DNA from: Fennellomyces sp. T-0311
Taxonomy: Eukaryota > Mucoromycota > Mucoromycetes > Mucorales > Lichtheimiaceae
NCBI GenBank assembly: GCA_025266875.1
Contig: JALLLT010000031.1
Location: forward strand, 124,001-188,000
Direction of reading: 5' to 3'
Length of the DNA: 64,000 nt
In this document: in pieces, positions 58,067-64,000 of the stretch
Numbering within the stretch: position 1 is the stretch's first letter
Layout: each line of letters starts with the position of its first letter
Program-made: the position numbers and the translations under genes
Notes under the pieces: generated by a model
What the model was told of the DNA's origin: nothing
Database searches by the model: none
Seen by the model: the letters and a program-made list of their open reading frames with translations, nothing else

Positions 58067-59873
58067 TGTTGAAAGCTGGAAAAGAAAAAGGTAAAAAAAG
58101 AAGAAGAAACGCAAAAAGAAAGAAGAGGATAAGGGCTTTTTTCGCTTTTCCAGGTTCGTCTCTTCTCTACTTAAAGGATTCAGTCCCAAAGGGGGAAGTG
58201 GGGTTTCCGTTCAAAGGTATAAGAGATAAACAAATTAAGGAGGAAATATATATATAAAAAAAAGAGATCGCTGCGTTCGTAACGTGTGCTTCGTTCGGCA
58301 AGTTTGACCCGATTTAAAGAGATGAGCGCTTGCGGTTAATTGTCACGATTAAAGCTGGAGAAAAAGAGTTACTTGTCTCCCCGGGACCCCCTTTCGTGCA
58401 TTTTTTTGTTCGGGCTCGCGGCTCAGCTGGGGGGTCATACAGTTTTTTCCTAATGTACGCGAATGCTACTGATGCTGCCATCCGTGGAAACACACACGTA
58501 TATACATATGAAGTTTGTAGTCCAAGAAACCGCTGTTGCTGTGCCAACCAACTGAGCACCATCCATATATCCAAAAAGTTAAACCTGGTCGAGAATCCAA
58601 AGTTTTCTTTTTCTTCTCAGTAACTCACGGTCACTTTTTTGGGTAAAAAAACTCTCGCTAATGATATGTTTGTACGGATCTTTGCCAAGTATATCGTTAT
58701 GCATTTCTCCTGAGCTGGGCACTTGCGCACGGGACCTTGGCTTAAAAAAAGCTGCTTATGCTTAGGCCGATCAATGATGTACTATTCTTTGTTTCGCAAA
58801 GGAAGGTCCCTTGAATAATCGGCTGTTCATAGCCATGGATACCGATCATTAATGTGCCGTCAAACAAACAACAGTTGATCAATTTGCGTGTAATTACTTG
58901 ACAGATATTTGATCGTACGTATCTCTGAAACGAAGAGCTCGCTGTACCGGCCAGCGTGTCTTTCTGAGCACACGCAGGGGCGCTATTCTATAATAATAAA
59001 TGAACCTAGTCTCACACAAGTACACCTGCACACAGTCATCGTAATGAACAATTTACCTGGGCACGTCTCTAATGTTACCACTCCTGTGTGCGGCCACATG
59101 CGGAAGTAGTGTGGCCTGGAGGATGACACAGGCTCTCCTTCACCCGAACTTTGTCATGGATCGGCTTGACAATCCCGAATAACTGGGTGATTCAATGCAT
59201 TTCGCTAGATGGATTTGCCAAGTAAATGTCCATATTTAGTATTTTTACATGACGCGTTTGGATTGTATCCCAACCAAGCGAACCACGTCAGCGACGTTTC
59301 CTCGTTTTGGCCGTGTGTTGCATACCGGCCGCGGCCACAGCTCATTGCAAAGATTAAATTGCGGCGCTTCGAATATCATTCCGAACCAAGATCCCAGTAT
59401 ACGGAACCTGAGGACGCGCATCTTTTCACCATCCAAGCAGTAATATGCAGCGATCCAAGACTACAGGGATGATCGATTGGACAACAACAACAACAACAAA
59501 ACCGTTGATTACCCGAGATACAGATCATCGGTTGATCCCCATCCATCAGCAGATACCCACCCGGTCTTATTTTACGTCAAAGATTAAGGGCTCACAGCAT
59601 GAAAGGGGAGGTAAAGGGGGGCGATATCAAATTAAAAGAAAGCAGTCTTTGTGTTAACGTGGACAGAAGGTGCTGCATAACGCTGACGATGAACAAAAGA
59701 CCGCAACCCGTTGTATGATTACGGCAGATCGATGCAAGGTACGCACTCGTTACTTGCAATACCTACTTTATGCATCCTCCTTACACTGACGTCATATGGC
59801 AGACACATAATAAAAAGTGGTCAACGCGTCCCCTTTTAGTGTTCAGTAACACACTTTTTTTTCTTTTTGCGCT
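58067..59873. other. Intergenic, divergent promoter region
   Basis: About 1.8 kb between two divergently read genes. Purine-rich and pyrimidine-rich tracts occur at 58080-58135 and 59857-59866. No frame shows a motif. Confidence 0.4.
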
Positions 59874-61748
59874 ATGGCAGCGAATCCACCTGTGTCATTG
59901 TCTGAGTACTGGAAGACAACAGTGAGTGCTTGTGAAGTTGCTGCTCGTCTTCTCTCTCTGTTTGAAAATCAGGACAATTATCTCGTGGACAGTACTTTGA
60001 AACCACTACGAAAACTCGTTGGCCATGGACGAAGTCTCGAAACCATGCGCGCCTTTCGGCCCCCCGTGGAAGAATCTTCAGCTACAGAAACCACCACGCA
60101 ACCTCAGTTTGTTCCACGGAAACTGCGCAAAACAACCCAGTTGGATTACAATCCTCGCGAAAACTGGGACATTATCGACCATTCGACAGTGCATGTCCGA
60201 GTACCCAACGGTAACATGATTACGGCCAAATCAATCACCACAGCGCAAGAACTCGACGAAGCCTTACCGACGATTCGTGATAGTCCGTGCCTTGCTCTCG
60301 ACTGCGAGTTTCTGGGACACAAAAAAGGTCAACCTGAACTCCAAGTGCTGCAAATCGCCGTATCATCCACCTTGGGATACGCCATTATGGTCAATTACAT
60401 TGGCCCCGAGGTAGTGTATCAGCGACTTGGGAAAATCCTGGGGCAAGAGCAGCCAAATCAACTGTTGATCGGCTGGGCTTTCAGAGCAGACGCCCTGGCC
60501 ATTGAATCGTTTCTCAAACGCATCGAAATGACGCGTGTTTTGGATTTGCAAGCCAAAATGAAGACGGTGGCTGTTGAGCAGCTGAGTCTCGGCAATGCCA
60601 TCAGTCGATATTGCAGCGATTGGGATGCGATAGACGAGTTTAGCAGAGCAAAACAGCTGGGTGAGACGTTTCAGTTTCTTGGGCCAGATTGCGTTTGGCT
60701 CAAGAACCCGCTTTCTCCCGAAGCTTTGGTGTACTCGGTGTTTGATGTCGTTAGTCTGGTGGCGCTGCACGAACGCACCAAGGATCTGGAGACGCATCCC
60801 AACCATTACTGGCCACAGACGATGCTCAGCACGCTATCTCGCAAAGGGCTCGAAAAGCTATATCGCACGCGCCACATGAATCGGATGGTGGATCAGTCTC
60901 AGCAACAGGGCGAGTTTGTTTCGTTTATCGAAGCACCGACCGTGTCGAGTAAAAAGGCAGGGAAGGCCAAGGCGTCGACACCGGCAGCCAATTCCGACTG
61001 GGACGACGAAAAGTATAATGCTGATATGGAGGAGGCGATTCGGCGATCAAAAGAGGAGTATATGCACCAAGAACCGGCATCCGAGCGTGTGATTGGTACA
61101 CTGGAAGAAGCGGGGGGTTCCGGAAGCTTTTACGAAACGGTGAATTTCGACAGCATTTGTGAGGATGGGCCAGCGTTTGAGGAAGGCGACGACACCGATC
61201 TTCATTTTAGCGAAGACATTTACGACGATAGCGCAAAGAGCAAAAAGGTCGATCAATTGGGTGGATGGGGCGACGACGCAGGCACCACCGTGGACTGGAA
61301 GACTCCTCAGCAAAAGCAACAAGAGCCATCGCCCTTGCCCACCACCGGCACGTACGACAATTTGTCCCAGGCATACAACAAGCACGCACAGGGCGAATTT
61401 GCGTGGGACATGCGACCCGAAGATCAATCTTGGAGCGACTTTGCCAGCAAGAGCAGGAATTGCTGGAAAGCAAGCAAGGACTCGGAGGTGAATTGGAAAG
61501 AAATGGAACAGCAAAAGACATCCTCACAGCCCCAAACGCCGCGCACGACAAAGTTCCAGACCAGCGTCAGCTACAATCGACTGGGCGGATGGGCCTATGA
61601 CCAGACGGACAGTTGGGACAAGCAAGAAGAACAGCCACAAAGGATGAACATGCCCCTCCGCAACATTCCGCAGTTCAAGATCAAGAGCAAACCAAAAGGA
61701 CCCCGGGTCGTCAATCCATTCGACGATGATATAACCACCGACGACGAA

Positions 61749-61783
<35 letters not shown>

Positions 61784-62510
61784 AACCGCCAGTTCAGACG
61801 AATCGAGCGCCGGATCATCAAAGGAAGGACGCGTTGACGAAATCCAAGACACGTACCGAGACGACCTATTTCTGAGCAACGGGGATGCGATCCATGTGCA
61901 TGCGATCGAGAAGCACGCGCAGCTGGGGCGGATGGAGACGACGAGTGGGACAGCATTTATCACGCCACATATACGACAGGTGCAACGACGCGACGGCAAC
62001 GTGGAATATGCCCTAAAAGCCCTCCAAATCTATCTAAGCGACACGGAAGAATCGTTCACCATTTTGATCGACCGCGTGTTGAATCGGGACAACGAAATTC
62101 GTGGCTCTGCTGTGGGACACATCTTGACGGATCCGGGAATGACTCGGGTCGTATGGGGTCTGGCCATCGTCGACAAGCAGCTCAAGGAGTATCTCGGTTT
62201 TAGTATTGGCCCGTCGATCGACCTTGCATCGGCGTTTGCGTCGTTGCAAATGGCCACGACAAACGAAGCAATGGACGGGGCCGTCGACGACCCTCGGGTG
62301 CTGAGTCAGTACCGCGAGGTGTCCGAGACCTACCAAAGCAAAAAGAAGTTCTCGGGGTCTCCGTTCGACGAAGAACGATTGCACATCAACACGCTCCATT
62401 ACAGTGCGCTCCAGGGATGGCTGCTGCATGCGCTGTACCGATACGCGCGGACGATACCCGGCCTCACGCTGACCGACTTTTGCGTGCCCAATAAAAAATA
62501 TGTGGTATAA
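59874..62510 (+). CDS. DEDD 3'-5' exonuclease (EXD/WRN-exonuclease type) with UIM and a second exonuclease-like domain
   Basis: An intronless gene of 878 residues. The first exonuclease domain (about residues 115-310) has CLALDCEFLG (Asp and Glu of motif I), VLQIAVSSTLGYAIMV, LLIGWAFRADALAIESFL (motif II region), LDLQAKM and VYSVFDVVSLVALHE (motif III, Tyr-type), so it should degrade RNA or DNA from the 3' end. Around residues 383-397 DMEEAIRRSKEE matches the ubiquitin-interacting motif. A glutamine- and Trp-rich low-complexity region follows, then an acidic run of about 14 Asp/Glu (codons at 61740-61784). The C-terminal 200 residues look like another exonuclease fold (LQIYLSDTEESFTILIDRVL; GHILTDPGMTRVVWGLAIVD; LHYSALQGWLLHALYRY) but lack the Asp-x-Glu of motif I. 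The substrate is unknown. Confidence 0.85.
61740..61784 (+). repeat. GAC/GAT trinucleotide tract encoding poly-acid
   Basis: A run of GAC/GAT/GAA codons inside the exonuclease gene. It keeps the frame and encodes a continuous acidic tract. Confidence 0.9.
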
Positions 62511-62728
62511 TGGACAGTAAAAAAAAAAAGATCGCAGGGGGTAAACAGAAACGTGAAGGGCTTTCCAAAGATGTTGAGCATCATTGTTGATTTCTGTGTG
62601 TGACACTTGGGCTTGTGTAATCTGAATCATTTTCTTGTGGCCCTGACCATTTTTTGAATTTTTGCACCTCTTTCGCTTCTCCTTTTTTTTTCCTTCCCCA
62701 CTTTCTTTGTTCACTTCTTGTTATCTCG

Positions 62729-64000
62729 ATGGGTGGCTGCTTTTCCTCATGTCCAGATGACGAAAACCGGTCTCTGCACAGCGGCAACCACCCTCGGTCC
62801 ATGGTTTCCAGACACCACCACCATGACGATAAAGAGGCGGTGCGGTACCTGGATGGCCGACAATACCACGACGAGGCAACCAGTCGATACCTGCTGCCCC
62901 GAGACGAGCAAGAAGCGGATCGACTCCACGAACAACACTTTGTCACCAAAGAATTGCTTGGGTGGTTCGTTGTTTTCTTTTTATTATTCAAACGCTTCAA
63001 TTTTCTCAGGTAATTCACACACACACACACGCACACTGCACAGCAACATCATGGCCGAGGCATTCCAACGCTTAAACTTCCATCGCGGAGGACTACGTAT
63101 TATGGACGTGTGCTGCGGGCCAGCCACTTGGTTATGCGAGACCAGCTTAGAGTACAACAATTCCCAATTCACGGGCGTGGACATGTCGGATGTGTGGCCC
63201 AAGGATATTCGACCCGTGAACCTTCAGTTCCGGCGAACCAACATCCTCTCCGGCATCCCGTTCCCGGACAAATCCTTTGGTATGGCCGCCCATCTTGCAC
63301 GAGCTTTGTTTTCACAGATCCACTGAAAATTGCTTTTTTAGATTTTGTCCAATTGCGGTAAGTCCACTTTCACCCAATTTACAGCTCTCTTTCTTTCTTT
63401 TGTTCAACTCGCCTTGCTGCAGATTTGTCGTGTTGGCCTTCACATCAGACGAATGGCGCAAGGTGCTGTCGGAAATCCGCCGAGTGCTTCGCCCGGGCGG
63501 CTGCCTCCAATGCATTGATCTGGATATGCGCGTACGTTTGAAAACGAAACAGCAGAGGAGAGCGGCCGTTTAAAAAAAGTGAAATGAATTTTCTTTTATA
63601 TAACAGGTTTCTCTGCAAGACGCGTCGCCACGACGCACCACCGAAAACTGTAAAAAATAACTTCCCACGTTGATTAAGCGACAACAAACCTTATTTTCTT
63701 TTCTTCTTTATCTAGTCGAGCAATTCTACGCAATGCAAGGCCTGGATGCCGCCGCAGGAGCCAAGCTCGACATGCGACTCACCGACATGGACTTCCGGAT
63801 CGTACAGAGCGAGTATCGCGAAGTACCGCTGGGCTGGGGCGGCCCCATCGGGACAGCATCGCTCAACCTGTTTATGGGAAAGATCCATGGTCTGGCGCCT
63901 TGGTTTAAACGAGCGCTGGACATGCCCGACGATACGTTTCGACAATTAATCGACGAAACCCAAGCAGCCCTGATACACTCCAAAGCATTTTTGGGTCTAC
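62729..64000 (+). CDS. SAM-dependent methyltransferase with a myristoylation-type N terminus, 5' part
   Basis: The gene continues past the right edge. Exons 62729-62961, 63044-63279, 63342-63357, 63423-63531, 63607-63649 and 63716 onward keep the frame. The N terminus MGGCFSSCPDD fits the MGxxxS N-myristoylation signal, with Cys-4 and Cys-8 as possible palmitoylation sites, followed by a His/Asp-rich region. The class I methyltransferase fold then shows LRIMDVCCGPATWLCE (motif I), QFTGVDMSD (acid of motif II), IPFPDKSFDFVQLRF, VLAFTSDEWRKVLSEIRRVL and LRPGGCLQCIDLDM, and downstream PLGWGGPIG. A four-codon exon (63342-63357) is unusually short. The 5' flank has a strong pyrimidine tract (62668-62716). 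Many Mucoromycota carry several such methyltransferases; the substrate is unknown. Confidence 0.85.

Noticed and set aside
61047..61514. 155-codon minus-strand frame inside the exonuclease gene
   Set aside because: Antisense shadow of a well-supported coding region with strong codon bias on the other strand.
1..64000. CRISPR arrays, operons or prophage features
   Set aside because: None seen; the gene structure is eukaryotic throughout.

Overview
The window looks like nuclear DNA of an early-diverging filamentous fungus, most likely Mucoromycota (Mucorales-like). The genes carry many short GT-AG introns (about 47-80 nt). Coding regions are compact, intergenic DNA is AT-rich, and there are several classes of decayed transposon. 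No close species match can be made from the sequence alone. I rebuilt exon-intron structures by eye; for every multi-exon gene called intact, the summed exon lengths keep the reading frame.

Layout. 1-1448: 3' part of an FAD-linked D-2-hydroxyacid (D-2-hydroxyglutarate/D-lactate type) dehydrogenase. 1.4-6.2 kb: gene-poor, with a Helitron relic on the minus strand near 3 kb. 6.2-11.4 kb: an Srs2/UvrD-type DNA helicase (17 exons), a choline/ethanolamine kinase and a small helical protein. 11.7-25.8 kb: a transposon-rich block. It holds a LINE tail, a MULE transposase relic, an IS630/Tc1-type transposase relic, a relic of an unfamiliar gene with a serine-recombinase-like core, a BED-finger fragment inside an inverted repeat, and an apparently intact 694-residue DDE transposase gene flanked by near-perfect 31-nt terminal inverted repeats.

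26.8-33.2 kb: TAF2, the TFIID subunit, fused in one open frame to four C-terminal bromodomains. 33.4-43.3 kb: a FAM210/DUF1279 mitochondrial protein, a decayed partial copy of a P-type ATPase, a mitochondrial DSS1-type RNase II, an I9 proteinase-B inhibitor and a three-RRM TIA-1/Pub1-type protein. 43.3-48.5 kb: gene-poor, with one decayed multi-exon gene of unknown family. 48.5-64 kb: an ENA-like P-type cation ATPase (the intact relative of the copy at 35 kb), a divergent histone H2A ending in SQEL, a cytochrome b561 protein, a seven-exon coiled-coil protein, a DEDD 3'-5' exonuclease with a ubiquitin-interacting motif, and the 5' part of a methyltransferase with a myristoylation-type N terminus.

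The intact genes are mostly housekeeping and are not organised as a pathway. The most unusual items are the TAF2-bromodomain fusion, the TIR-bounded intron-bearing transposase, the serine-recombinase-like relic, and the exonuclease with a ubiquitin-interacting motif and a second, catalytically degenerate exonuclease-like domain.
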